Positions 9,459 through 17,818 of a stretch of 64,000 bases of DNA are shown here, piece after piece. The notes under the pieces were generated by a model that saw nothing but the letters and a program-made list of their open reading frames with translations, ran no database searches and was not told the DNA's origin. The position numbers were made by a program, and so were the translations under genes. Numbering within the stretch: position 1 is the stretch's first letter; each line of letters opens with the position of its first letter. The stretch lies in contig NZ_AP028679.1 in NCBI RefSeq assembly GCF_037076455.1, positions 1,007,501 through 1,071,500 of the forward strand. Direction: 5' to 3'. Origin of the DNA: Desulfoferula mesophila (GTDB lineage: Bacteria > Desulfobacterota > Desulfarculia > Desulfarculales > Desulfarculaceae).

Positions 9459-10481
9459 ATGTCAGTACATAGGAGGAAGGATGGCATATGGTTTGCCAAA
9501 TGGCGTGAGAAGGGTAAGGAGCGAAGACGATATTTTGGCAAAGAGGGCGAAGAGGAAGCCAGGCGATGGGATGCTCAGAAGGCCCAAGCTGAAGCAAATA
9601 GGGCTAATGGCGATATCACATTGGTGGAGCTTGCTTCTCATTACTTCGACGCTAAAGTCGACGACCTACACCCTCTGACCCGAAAAGCGATCATCGCCTA
9701 TCTGCGCGATGCTGCTGCTACGTTCGCAGAAAAGCCCTGTGAGCTCATCACCAAACAGGATCTCCAGACCCTGAGGAAAAACCTCAGCCATCTAAAACCA
9801 GCAACGAGGAACAAGGCCCAGACGTACCTATCGGCAATTATGAATTGGGGGGTCGAGCAGGAGTTGATCATCCGCAACCCCTGGGCTGGGGCGAGAAAGC
9901 TCAAAGAACAGGCCTACAGAGTGACCTCCAACCTGGAAGACTTCAAAGCAATTCGTAAAGAGGCTGCTCCCCATCTTGCATGGGCGATCGATGTTAGTTT
10001 AAATTTGGCCCTACGTCCCGGCTCGGTTGAACTGCTCTCCCTGAAATGGGATTGCTTCAATTGGAAACACGGATATGTGCAGATCAGGCAGGGAAAGGGA
10101 GGAGGGGTCAAGAGAGCCCAGATGAACCCTTCCTTTCTGGCAAGAGCAAAAAAGCGTTACCACGACGACAAGTCGAAGGGAATCCCGTGGGTGGTGCACT
10201 ATAAGGGCCATAAGATAAAGAGTCTTAGAACGGCTTGGAGGGCAGCTAAGCGTAGGGCGGGGTACCAGGATCATCCAATAAGGCTTTACGACATTAGGCA
10301 CATAGCTGTGTCTGAGATGTTAGCCGGAGGTGGAGACCCAGCTGCTGTTCAGCACCAGGCTGGCCATAAGGATCTCAGTACCACTCTGAACATATATGGC
10401 CATGTGCTTGAGGGAGCCCAGAAGAGGGCGGTAAAACTACTCCCAGATTTGGGAAATGACGAAAGTGGTGACAAAAGGTGA
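9459..10481 (+). CDS. Tyrosine recombinase / phage-type integrase
   Basis: A 340-residue site-specific recombinase. The N-terminal Arm-type part is MSVHRRKDGIWFAKWREKG, the core-binding domain spans about residues 50-140, and the catalytic domain follows. Visible catalytic residues are Arg in LNLALRPGSVELLSL, Lys in RQGKGGGVK, Arg in LYDIRHIAVS (the usual first His of HxxR is Tyr), His in HQAGHKDLSTT, and the nucleophile Tyr in LNIYGHV. It ends 43 bases from the 3' end of tRNA-Arg, the classic layout for an element integrated at a tRNA gene. It probably mobilised the 5.4-10.5 kb island, though no distal attachment repeat was found. Confidence 0.93.
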   Translation: MSVHRRKDGIWFAKWREKGKERRRYFGKEGEEEARRWDAQKAQAEANRANGDITLVELASHYFDAKVDDLHPLTRKAIIAYLRDAAATFAEKPCELITKQDLQTLRKNLSHLKPATRNKAQTYLSAIMNWGVEQELIIRNPWAGARKLKEQAYRVTSNLEDFKAIRKEAAPHLAWAIDVSLNLALRPGSVELLSLKWDCFNWKHGYVQIRQGKGGGVKRAQMNPSFLARAKKRYHDDKSKGIPWVVHYKGHKIKSLRTAWRAAKRRAGYQDHPIRLYDIRHIAVSEMLAGGGDPAAVQHQAGHKDLSTTLNIYGHVLEGAQKRAVKLLPDLGNDESGDKR

Positions 10482-10488
10482 CAGAAAA

Positions 10489-10514
10489 GGGGTTAGCCGA
10501 TAGTGGCTAACCCC
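10489..10514 (+). terminator. Rho-independent terminator after the integrase
   Basis: GGGGTTAGCC and GGCTAACCCC form a 10-bp perfect stem with a 6-base loop, followed by TTGATTTT. It ends the integrase transcript just before the tRNA gene. Confidence 0.8.
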
Positions 10515-10524
10515 TTGATTTTCT

Positions 10525-10601
<77 letters not shown>

Positions 10602-10733
10602 TGTGGTGTAGAGGGCATATCTACCACAACATCGGTGGCTTGTCCACCAACTAGGTCCTTTACCGCCAGGCCGGTCCTGGGGTTATAATGCTTCTATCTG
10701 GCAAAACAATATGGCTGACAAGGAGTGTAGAAG

Positions 10734-11219
10734 ATGCAGGATTGCAAAGTGGAGATCAAGAGGGTAGCCGCGGCCATCGACTTTAGCGATTATTCCGAGA
10801 TCACCTTCAGTTACGCCCTGGCAGAGGCCCGGGCTCACGGGGCGGAGCTGGTGGTGGTGAACGTGATTAACGTAAGGGGCCTGGACGTATTGGACCGGCT
10901 GAGCGCCGAGGGTTACGACCTGGGCGGCAAGCAAGGGTACCTGGAGCGGGTGGAGGCCGAGCGCCGCGAGGCCTTTGAAAAGGATTATCTGCCCTCGGCC
11001 CAGGGCGTGGCCACCAAGGTGATCATCATCGACGGCCACCCCCATGAGGAGCTAATCAAGTTCCTGCGCGACGAAAACATTTCCCTGATGGTCATGGGCA
11101 CCAAGGGCCGCAGCAACCTGGCCGGAGCCCTGTTCGGCTCCACGGCGGAAAAGGTCTTCCGCCGCGCCCCCTGCCCGGTGCTGTCGGTGCGCGGGCCGGA
11201 GCACTGCCGCCTGCCCTAG
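10734..11219 (+). CDS. Universal stress protein (UspA family)
   Basis: A 161-residue single-domain Usp. It opens with the beta strand RVAAAIDFSDYSE and carries the ATP-binding G-2x-G-9x-G-S/T signature at residues 122-137 (MGTKGRSNLAGALFGSTAEKV), so it is probably of the ATP-binding subclass. These cytoplasmic proteins accumulate in starvation or stress. The start follows AAGGAG. It is a single gene after tRNA-Arg and converges with the Cys-repeat gene, ending only 4 bases from it. Confidence 0.92.
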   Translation: MQDCKVEIKRVAAAIDFSDYSEITFSYALAEARAHGAELVVVNVINVRGLDVLDRLSAEGYDLGGKQGYLERVEAERREAFEKDYLPSAQGVATKVIIIDGHPHEELIKFLRDENISLMVMGTKGRSNLAGALFGSTAEKVFRRAPCPVLSVRGPEHCRLP

Positions 11220-11223
11220 CTGT

Positions 11224-11538
11224 CTAGGGCAGGTCGGTGTCCTCGTCCACCAGACAGGCGCCGTCCGGACAAAACAGCTCCAACCACAAGCCCTCTTGGC
11301 CCGCCCGGCGCGAGGTTCTCAGAACCGGCGCCGAAGGCGGGCTTTTTTCCGCCTCGCTCAGGCAGGACTGATCGGGGCAGAAGACCTTGAGCCACAGGCC
11401 CTCTTGGTCCGCCACCCCTGGAGCTTCCACCATCTCCGGTGGCAGAGCCTGTATCTCGGCCTCGTTCAAACAGCGCGCCTCGGGGCAGAAAACGTTGAGC
11501 CAGGCGCCTTTTACTTGGGGGCGTTTATCCTCGGCCAT
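11224..11538 (-). CDS. Triple Cys-repeat small protein, unknown function
   Basis: A 104-residue protein built from three copies of a module G-x-W-L-x-V/L-F-C-P-x4-C-L at an exact 36-residue spacing: Cys18/Cys23, Cys54/Cys59 and Cys90/Cys95. The linkers differ. The six cysteines could bind metal or form disulfides. There is no signal peptide or membrane segment. The start codon follows AGGGAG. I do not recognise the family. It lies downstream of dsrP beyond a terminator and converges with the usp gene. Confidence 0.7.
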   Translation of the reverse strand: MAEDKRPQVKGAWLNVFCPEARCLNEAEIQALPPEMVEAPGVADQEGLWLKVFCPDQSCLSEAEKSPPSAPVLRTSRRAGQEGLWLELFCPDGACLVDEDTDLP

Positions 11539-11640
11539 ATAAGCAACTCCCTGGTTTGGTCTTCCCCTGATCGGTTCAAGTTTCTCCCCTTATTATGCCT
11601 AGCTATGGGCTGGGTTTTGCAAGGGCTGGCCAAAAGAAAG

Positions 11641-11662
11641 CCCCTCCCCGATAGGGGAGGGG
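11641..11662 (-). terminator. Terminator of the dsrMKJOP operon
   Basis: CCCCTCCCC and GGGGAGGGG form a 9-bp perfect stem with a 4-base loop. Read leftward it is followed by CTTTCTTTT, as expected for a rho-independent terminator 30 bases past the dsrP stop. Confidence 0.85.
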
Positions 11663-11692
11663 CCTTGTGCTTTCAGGGTGGCGAGAGGGTGG

Positions 11693-12853
11693 CTAAACCG
11701 CCTCTTCCTCCGCCTTCACGCCCAGGGCCACCTTGTAGAGGATGGTGAGCACCAGCATGCCGGCGGCGTAAACGCCGATGGTGATCATCAGCTCCAAGCC
11801 GGTGGGCGAGTACTCGGTGATCTCATGCAGCGGGTTGGGCACGAAGCCGCCGGAGATCATGGCCATGCCCTTGTCGATCCAGGTGCAGATAAACACCAGC
11901 ACGCAGGCGATGGGCAGGATGGTCGGGTTCTGGCGGGTGCGCGGGTTTACCAGCAGCACGATCGCGGTCAGGCCGCAGGCCAGGGCCGTCCACACCCAGG
12001 GCACCAGCATGCTGTGCCCGTGCAACCCGAAGTACAGGTATTGCAGGTGAGAGGTGTGGCTGGGAATGGCGCTGTAAGCCACCGTGAACACCTCCAGCAG
12101 GAAGAAGAAGATGTGCAGGATGATGGCGTAGCACACGATCTTGGCCAGCGTCTCGAAGGCCTCGCGGCCCGCGTCGAAGCGGGTGAGCTTTTTGACCAGG
12201 TAGCCCAGCAGGATCAGCACCGCGGGGCCGGCGGCGAAGGCCGAGGCCAAGAAGCGGGGGGCCATGATGGCGGTGAGCCAGAAGCCGCGGCCGGGCAGAC
12301 CGGCATACAAGAAGGCGGTCACGGTGTGGATGGACACCGCCCAGGGGATGGACAGGTAGATGACGAACTTGATCCAGCCCGGCGGAGGCACGTTCTTGCG
12401 CTCCGACTCCAGGGTTACCCAACCGGCCACCAGGTTGATGATCAGGTAGCCGTTCAAGACGATCATGTCCCAGAACAGGATGGAGTTGGGCGTGGGGTGG
12501 ATCATCACGTTCAGGATACGGCTGGGTTTACCAAGGTCCACCGTGATGAACAGGATGCACATGATCACCGAGGCGATGGCCAAGAACTCGCCCAGGATGG
12601 TGATGCGCCCGAAGGTCTTGTAATGGTGCAGGTAGTAAGGCAGCACCAACATCACCGCCGAGGCGGCCACGCCGACCAGGAAGGTGAACTGTGCGATGTA
12701 AAAGCCCCAGGAAACGTCCCGGCTCATGCCGGTGATCATAAGGCCTTTGTTGTACTGCACCAGATAGGCCCCAAAGCCGGCCCCGACTACGACGAGAAGG
12801 GCGATGAGCCAGGTCCAGTACAGCTTGCTTCCGCTTAAAGCCTTTTCAAGCAT
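11693..12853 (-). CDS. dsrP: DsrP, integral membrane quinol-interacting subunit of DsrMKJOP
   Basis: A 386-residue NrfD/PsrC-family protein with about ten membrane helices. It opens MLEKALSGSKLYWTWLIALL, with GMSRDVSWGFYIAQFTF and NPLHEITEYSPTGLEL later, all typical of DsrP. In sulfate reducers the complex links the menaquinone pool to reduction of DsrC trisulfide on the cytoplasmic side; DsrP is thought to exchange electrons with quinones. It is the last gene of the operon, 8 bases after dsrO, and is followed by a terminator. Confidence 0.95.
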   Translation of the reverse strand: MLEKALSGSKLYWTWLIALLVVVGAGFGAYLVQYNKGLMITGMSRDVSWGFYIAQFTFLVGVAASAVMLVLPYYLHHYKTFGRITILGEFLAIASVIMCILFITVDLGKPSRILNVMIHPTPNSILFWDMIVLNGYLIINLVAGWVTLESERKNVPPPGWIKFVIYLSIPWAVSIHTVTAFLYAGLPGRGFWLTAIMAPRFLASAFAAGPAVLILLGYLVKKLTRFDAGREAFETLAKIVCYAIILHIFFFLLEVFTVAYSAIPSHTSHLQYLYFGLHGHSMLVPWVWTALACGLTAIVLLVNPRTRQNPTILPIACVLVFICTWIDKGMAMISGGFVPNPLHEITEYSPTGLELMITIGVYAAGMLVLTILYKVALGVKAEEEAV

Positions 12854-12861
12854 GACGACCT

Positions 12862-13689
12862 CTACACCAGGTAATAGACCTGGGGATCAGTGCCCAGGTT
12901 GGGTTTACGGCGGATGCTGTAGCGCTTGCGCAGCAGTTGACGCAGCTCGCTGCCGGCATCGTCCACGTCACCAAAGACCATGGCCCCGCCGCTGGCCTCG
13001 GAGCAGTAAGGCAGCTTGCCCACCGCCAGGCGCTCGGTACAGAAGGTGCACTTTTCCACCACACCCTTGGTGCGGGTGGGGTAGAGCGGGTACTCCTTCT
13101 TGATGAAGGGCCGCGGGTCGCGGAAGTTGAAGCTCCGTGAGCCGTAGGGGCAACCGGCCATGCAGAAACGGCAGCCGATGCAGCGGTGCATGTCCATCAT
13201 TACGACCCCGTCCTCGCGCTGGAAGGTGGCCTTGGTGGGGCACACCCGCACGCAGGGAGGGTTGTTGCAGTGGTTGCACATGGTGATGAACTGTGCGTTC
13301 TTTATATCCGGGTCGGCCCAGCGGTTCTCGGTCTCGGGAAAGACGTTGGGATAAGGGGCCGTCCAGATCCACTTGATCTCTTGCTTGCCCGGAATCTTGG
13401 GAACGTTGTGGTAGTAGTTGCAAGCCTCGATGGCCGCCTGCGCCTTGGCGGGAGTCAGTTTGCGCATGTCGATCAACATGCCCCAGCGGCGCCCCTTGAG
13501 ACGCTCGGGGTTGGGCGTGACGTCCGAATTGCCCTGCTCCGAGGGGAACACCATTTGATAGGGGGTGGGCATGCGCTCGGCAGCGTCCAGGGAGCCGGGC
13601 TTGAGCAGCTGGAAACCGGCAGTGCCCCCCAGACCCAGGGCGGCCGAGACCCCGGCGAGTTTTAAGAACTTTCTCCTATCCACACCCAT
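12862..13689 (-). CDS. dsrO: DsrO, periplasmic Tat-exported ferredoxin subunit
   Basis: A 275-residue protein. I choose the ATG at 13689, which overlaps the dsrJ stop by one base, rather than the longer frame to 13797, because it places the Tat signal DRRKFLKLAG at the N-terminus. Three cysteine clusters of the FdhB/PsrB type are visible: CNHCNNPPCVRVCP, CIGCRFCMAGCPYGS and CTFCTERLAVGKLPYC. It should bind several [4Fe-4S] clusters and pass electrons between DsrJ and DsrP on the periplasmic side. Confidence 0.95.
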   Translation of the reverse strand: MGVDRRKFLKLAGVSAALGLGGTAGFQLLKPGSLDAAERMPTPYQMVFPSEQGNSDVTPNPERLKGRRWGMLIDMRKLTPAKAQAAIEACNYYHNVPKIPGKQEIKWIWTAPYPNVFPETENRWADPDIKNAQFITMCNHCNNPPCVRVCPTKATFQREDGVVMMDMHRCIGCRFCMAGCPYGSRSFNFRDPRPFIKKEYPLYPTRTKGVVEKCTFCTERLAVGKLPYCSEASGGAMVFGDVDDAGSELRQLLRKRYSIRRKPNLGTDPQVYYLV

Positions 13690-14078
13690 CACTTCTTCTC
13701 CTTGGGCTCGGGCACCAAGTGGCAGTCCCAGCAGAATGGGGCCACGGCCAGATAGTTGTGGCACTGGTCGCAGAACTTGGCCTTGTCGGAGTGGCACTCC
13801 AGGCAGGTGTTGGTCAAGCTCATGTTGTAGGTCTTGCCGTTGGCCGAGTGGTAGAGCCGGTCACCCCTGCGCACCACGTCGTCGCGCCAGACGTTGAGCA
13901 TGACCATGTGGCTGGTGCGCATGTAGTTGGTGTCCGCCACGCATTGGGTGGCCACGTTCTTGGGCGGAAGCTGCGGTTTGGGGACCGGGGCCGCCGCGCC
14001 CAGGTTGCTCCACAAGGGGTAGGTGAAGATGGCCACGAAGATGACCAGGCCGGTAATGATTTTGCCGCTGTCGTACAT
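13689..14078 (-). CDS. dsrJ: DsrJ, triheme cytochrome c subunit
   Basis: A 129-residue protein with one N-terminal uncleaved membrane anchor (residues 7-25) and three heme c motifs: CLECH at 92-96, CDQCH at 103-107 and CWDCH at 116-120. Cys46 (in ATQCVADTN) matches the position of the unusual heme-ligating cysteine described for DsrJ. It is periplasmic, part of DsrMKJOP, with one-base overlaps on both sides (TAATG with dsrK, TGATG with dsrO), showing tight translational coupling. Confidence 0.95.
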   Translation of the reverse strand: MYDSGKIITGLVIFVAIFTYPLWSNLGAAAPVPKPQLPPKNVATQCVADTNYMRTSHMVMLNVWRDDVVRRGDRLYHSANGKTYNMSLTNTCLECHSDKAKFCDQCHNYLAVAPFCWDCHLVPEPKEKK

Positions 14079-15733
14079 TACTCCTCACCCTCCTCTCCGG
14101 CTTCGGCGGGGGCTTCTTCCTCCGCGGGGGGCTTGTACGAAGGGTTCTCTTCGCCGCGCAAGTTGTACTCGCGCTCGCCCTGGCCTTCCATGACCAGAGC
14201 GTTGGCCACCAGCTCGCTGAGCCCGCAGACGCCGACCCCCGGCACCCAGTAGTCCATGAGGGCCGGGAAGACCGCGCGGTCGATGGCGCACACGCACGAG
14301 AGCATGTTCACCCCGTGGTCCTCGTGCACCCGCTTGACCGCGTTGGCCCGGGGCAGGCCGCCCCGGAAGCGCATCTCCAGGTACTCGCCGGCGTTGAGGC
14401 CAGATCCCGATCCGCAGCAGAAGGTGTTTTCCCGGGTCACCTGGGGCGCCATGTCCACGAAGTTGTTGCACACGTTGTTGAGGACGTAGCGCGGCTCCTC
14501 CAACATGCCCATGCCCCGGCTGGTGTTGCAGGAGTCGTGGAAGGTGGGGATGATGTGGTCGTTCTGGCTGGGGTCCAGCTTGAGCTTGTTGTTCTTGATC
14601 AGGTCGGCGGTGAACTCGGTGATGTGCACCATCTTGGTGGACGCCGCGTTCTCGAAGCGGGTGCCGGTCAGAGGGCTCACCGGCATCTCCAGCCAATCGG
14701 CCGGCCCGTTGAGGGTGTCCATGTATTGGTGCACCACCCGCCACATGTGGCCGCACTCGCCGCCCAGGATCCACTTGACCCCCAGGCGCTTGGACTCGGC
14801 GTACATCTTGGCGTTGAGGCGCTTCATCATCTCGTGGGAGGTGAAGAAGCCGAAGTTGCCGCCCTCGGAGGCGTAGGTGGACCAGGTGTAGTCCAGGCCG
14901 ATGTGCTCGAAGAGCATCAGGTAGCCCATGAGGGTGAAGATGCCCGGCTCGGCGAAGACGTCGCCCGAGGGGGTGACGAAGAGGATCTCGGCCCCCTTGC
15001 GGTTGAAGGAGGGCTCGATCCTGACCCCCACGTACTCCTCGATGTCGTCGAGCAGGTACTCGATGTTCTCCTTGAAGGTGTGGGGCTTGAGTCCCAGGTG
15101 GTTACCGGTCATGAAGCAGTTGGCCACCGGGGAGGCGATCCAGTCGATGTTGCAGCCCAGCAGGTTGATGATCTCGCGGGCGATGATGGTGATCTCGGCG
15201 GTGTCGATGCCGTAGGGGCAGAACACGCTGCAGCGGCGGCACTCGGTGCATTGGAAGAAGTAGTAGAACCACTCCTTGATGACGTCTTCGGTGAGCTTGC
15301 GCCCGCCGGCCAGCTTGCCCAGGATCTTGCCCGCGGTCTTCATCTCGCCGCGGTAGATGCTGCGGATCAGCTCGGCCCTGAGCACCGGCATGTTCTTGGG
15401 ATCGCCGCTGCCGATGAAGAAGTGGCACTTGTCGGCGCAGGCCCCGCAACGCACGCAGATGTCCATGAACAGCTTGAAGCTGCGGAAACGCTGCAGGCGC
15501 TCGGCCATGCCCTCGCGTACGATGCCCTTCCAGTCGGCCGGGAGCTTCCAGTCGTCGTCGGTGGGCGACCAGTCCCGGGGGTTGGGCAGGCCCACGGTCT
15601 CCAGGGCCGAGGCCTTGGCGGCATAAAGGAAGTTGCCCGGTTTGAATTCGGGCTTGGTGTCCATCCATCCCTTTGCGGGAGGATGGTGATCTATCTGACC
15701 GACTACTGTGGGACTTGGAGTTTTGGCAGCCAT
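14078..15733 (-). CDS. dsrK: DsrK, cytoplasmic catalytic Fe-S subunit (HdrD-like)
   Basis: A 551-residue protein related to heterodisulfide reductase HdrD. Two ferredoxin motifs, CVRCGACADKCHF and CTECRRCSVFCPYGID, bind [4Fe-4S] clusters. CCG-type cysteine motifs for the non-cubane catalytic cluster are seen in GGECGHMWRV, FHDSCNTSRG and TFCCGSGSGL. It is the site where DsrC trisulfide is thought to be reduced. The C-terminal 40 residues form an acidic Glu/Ala tail (EEEAPAEAGEEGEE), a lineage-specific feature. It begins 2 bases after the dsrM stop. Confidence 0.95.
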   Translation of the reverse strand: MAAKTPSPTVVGQIDHHPPAKGWMDTKPEFKPGNFLYAAKASALETVGLPNPRDWSPTDDDWKLPADWKGIVREGMAERLQRFRSFKLFMDICVRCGACADKCHFFIGSGDPKNMPVLRAELIRSIYRGEMKTAGKILGKLAGGRKLTEDVIKEWFYYFFQCTECRRCSVFCPYGIDTAEITIIAREIINLLGCNIDWIASPVANCFMTGNHLGLKPHTFKENIEYLLDDIEEYVGVRIEPSFNRKGAEILFVTPSGDVFAEPGIFTLMGYLMLFEHIGLDYTWSTYASEGGNFGFFTSHEMMKRLNAKMYAESKRLGVKWILGGECGHMWRVVHQYMDTLNGPADWLEMPVSPLTGTRFENAASTKMVHITEFTADLIKNNKLKLDPSQNDHIIPTFHDSCNTSRGMGMLEEPRYVLNNVCNNFVDMAPQVTRENTFCCGSGSGLNAGEYLEMRFRGGLPRANAVKRVHEDHGVNMLSCVCAIDRAVFPALMDYWVPGVGVCGLSELVANALVMEGQGEREYNLRGEENPSYKPPAEEEAPAEAGEEGEE

Positions 15734-15735
15734 GA

Positions 15736-16836
15736 TTACTCTTCCCTCTTCTCCTCAGTCTCCTGAGTCTCCGGCGCGGCCGGCGCCTGTGCGGCGTCCT
15801 TTTCGGCCTGGGCCTCTTCCAAGGACTTCTCCACCGGCAGGCCCGCCTCGACCATCTCTTCCCGGAAGTCGTCTTCGTACTCATGATAGTCGTGAGTCTT
15901 GACGGGGTAGCTCCAGGGGTTGACGTGGCGCACCGCGCGGCTGTTGTTAACCAAGTTGCGGGTGGGGCTGAGGAACACGCCTCCCAGGTGCATGAGCTTG
16001 CTGAAGGGGAAGTAGGCGAACAGTACGCACACCAGGAACAGGTGGATGTAGAACCACACGCTGATTCCCTCGGGCACCACCGGATGCAGGGTGGCCAGGC
16101 CCATGGCCAACTCCTTGACGTTGATCACGTCCAGGCGGACCACGTAGCGCGACACGATGCCGGTAAGACAGATGCCGGTGATCAGGAACAGCGGGAACCA
16201 GTCGGCGGCCAAGGAGATGTAGCGAACCGAGGGCACCACGATGCGCCGCAGCAGGAGCAGGCTGACGCCGCCCAAGAGCACCAGGCCGCTCAACTGGATG
16301 GTGGGCAACCCGATGGCGTAAGAGGCCAGGTTGAACTCCAGGAAGCCGTCCAGATGCTCCAGGGTCTGCTGCCACATGGCTATGGGCTCGGTGAAGAACC
16401 GCAGGTGCCGGAGGATCACCACCAGGAAGGCCCAGTGGAACATCATCGCGAACAGCCACAGGAATTTTTCCGAGCTGTAGCGAATCTTGGGCCCCTCGCG
16501 GTAGTCCAACTTCATGTTGCGGAAAAGACTGCGGAAGGTGAGCACCTCGAAGACCATCCTGAGCACGACGGCGCCGGTGCTACAGGGGTTGTCGATCTTG
16601 TTGGGCTTGATCCACGGCAGGGATTTTTCCTGTCCGCAGGTGGTGGGGATGCGGAAGGGCACCGGTGAGCGGGCCCAGTCCACCACCCGGTAGACCAGCC
16701 CCGCAAAGAAGGTAAGCACCGCCGCGTAGGGGATGATCACCCCGAAGAGAACCTTGAGCCCAAGGCCCCCCACGCCCACCAGCGCTATCCCTACGAGCAC
16801 CAGCACGGCGACTAGGCTGAATAGGAAACCAATCAT
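15736..16836 (-). CDS. dsrM: DsrM, membrane cytochrome b subunit (NarI-like)
   Basis: A 366-residue membrane protein with about six helices and a NarI-type heme b core (residues about 110-280, with MMFHWAFLVVILRHLRFF and FYIHLFLVCVLFAYFPFSKLMH carrying candidate heme-ligand histidines). It receives electrons from menaquinol or DsrP and passes them to DsrK. The C-terminus is a charged, Ala/Glu-rich cytoplasmic tail. First dsr gene of the operon, 42 bases downstream of the RsbRD-N gene. Confidence 0.95.
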   Translation of the reverse strand: MIGFLFSLVAVLVLVGIALVGVGGLGLKVLFGVIIPYAAVLTFFAGLVYRVVDWARSPVPFRIPTTCGQEKSLPWIKPNKIDNPCSTGAVVLRMVFEVLTFRSLFRNMKLDYREGPKIRYSSEKFLWLFAMMFHWAFLVVILRHLRFFTEPIAMWQQTLEHLDGFLEFNLASYAIGLPTIQLSGLVLLGGVSLLLLRRIVVPSVRYISLAADWFPLFLITGICLTGIVSRYVVRLDVINVKELAMGLATLHPVVPEGISVWFYIHLFLVCVLFAYFPFSKLMHLGGVFLSPTRNLVNNSRAVRHVNPWSYPVKTHDYHEYEDDFREEMVEAGLPVEKSLEEAQAEKDAAQAPAAPETQETEEKREE

Positions 16837-16878
16837 TCTACTGCTACCTCGTTTCGGTTAGCCTTGGTTTAGATGGCG

Positions 16879-17409
16879 TCACAAATTCTCCGGCTCGGGG
16901 CCGGCTTTTTCCACTAACAAGTTGGCCCGCTTGAGCAACAGGAAGGCGTTCTGCTGCACTTCCTTGGCCCTGAGGTCGAATACCTGCTCTCGGCAGGCCA
17001 CATATATATCAAAGGCCACCAGGGACATGAAGTCCAGGGTCGCCTCCAAATCCACCAATTCCTGGTCCAGATCCTCGGTGTCGATCTCCGGGCCCACTAC
17101 CTCTCGTATGATATATTTCAGTGAAAACACGAAAGATATGGCCTTGGACGCAGTGAACTCCTGAATGGCTCGGATGCGGATGATGCGGTCCAGGAAGGGG
17201 GTGGCCTTTTCCCGGTCCACGCCCTCGATCAGCAGGTCGAACAGGTGCTGGGTTTCGGCCACGATGGTGTGCCCTATCGGGTTGTGAAACTGATCCTTCT
17301 TGTTTTTTAGGAACTTGGCTGTTTCAGGGGGGTAGGTTTCCACAATGGCGTCGACCCAGCGCGACACCAGGGTGGATTTGTGTTTGGCCAATAATGTCTT
17401 GAGCTTCAT
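16879..17409 (-). CDS. RsbRD N-terminal domain protein upstream of dsrM
   Basis: A 176-residue, mostly helical soluble protein matching the RsbRD_N domain (MKLKTLLAKHKSTLVSRWVDAIVETYPPE). In Bacillus stressosomes this globin-like helical domain senses signals and is fused to a STAS domain, which is absent here. It lies 42 bases upstream of dsrM in the same direction and is almost certainly in the operon. From memory, similar genes precede dsrM in other sulfate reducers. A sensory or assembly role for DsrMKJOP is plausible but not established. Confidence 0.8.
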   Translation of the reverse strand: MKLKTLLAKHKSTLVSRWVDAIVETYPPETAKFLKNKKDQFHNPIGHTIVAETQHLFDLLIEGVDREKATPFLDRIIRIRAIQEFTASKAISFVFSLKYIIREVVGPEIDTEDLDQELVDLEATLDFMSLVAFDIYVACREQVFDLRAKEVQQNAFLLLKRANLLVEKAGPEPENL

Positions 17410-17818
17410 TTCACTTATGCCAATCGGCCGCCGCCCATTCCGCTGCCGGCGGTGGCGTGTGTCGTTGTTTTGACCGCCTGGCCCGCCCGCCTGGGAAAAA
17501 TGTGCAATTCTCAGTGCATTAGAGGGTTTAGCGCCTGAATATCAGTGGCAATATTTAACACAGCCCCCGGTGGGTCGTCAAGCTTTTAACCATGAAGAGT
17601 AAAGGCTTTATTGGCCGGAGGGCGGGGGTCCCGGGGGATTGGACCGGGTAACGACCGGCCTTTATGAGCTATTCAGATTACCAGGATATCCTCCCGCCCG
17701 GCCGGGCAAGTGAAATTTGGGGCGAGCCCTGGCGGATCGGGCGGGCCCGACCGGTCGAGGTGGTGCGCCCCAGACGCCGGGTAGTGTCTCCGGCGGCCGG
17801 GGCGCGTGGATCGTTTGG
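17410..17818. promoter_or_regulatory. Intergenic region upstream of the dsr operon
   Basis: About 410 bases separate the RsbRD-N start from the end of the binding-protein gene. The part near 17500-17600 is the most AT-rich and should contain the dsr operon promoter. A rightward frame from 17664 overlaps the binding-protein gene and lacks a ribosome site, so I do not call it. Confidence 0.4.

Noticed and set aside
14315-15766. A 483-codon rightward frame opposite dsrK
   Set aside because: dsrK on the other strand has all expected cysteine motifs; this frame has no recognisable protein features.
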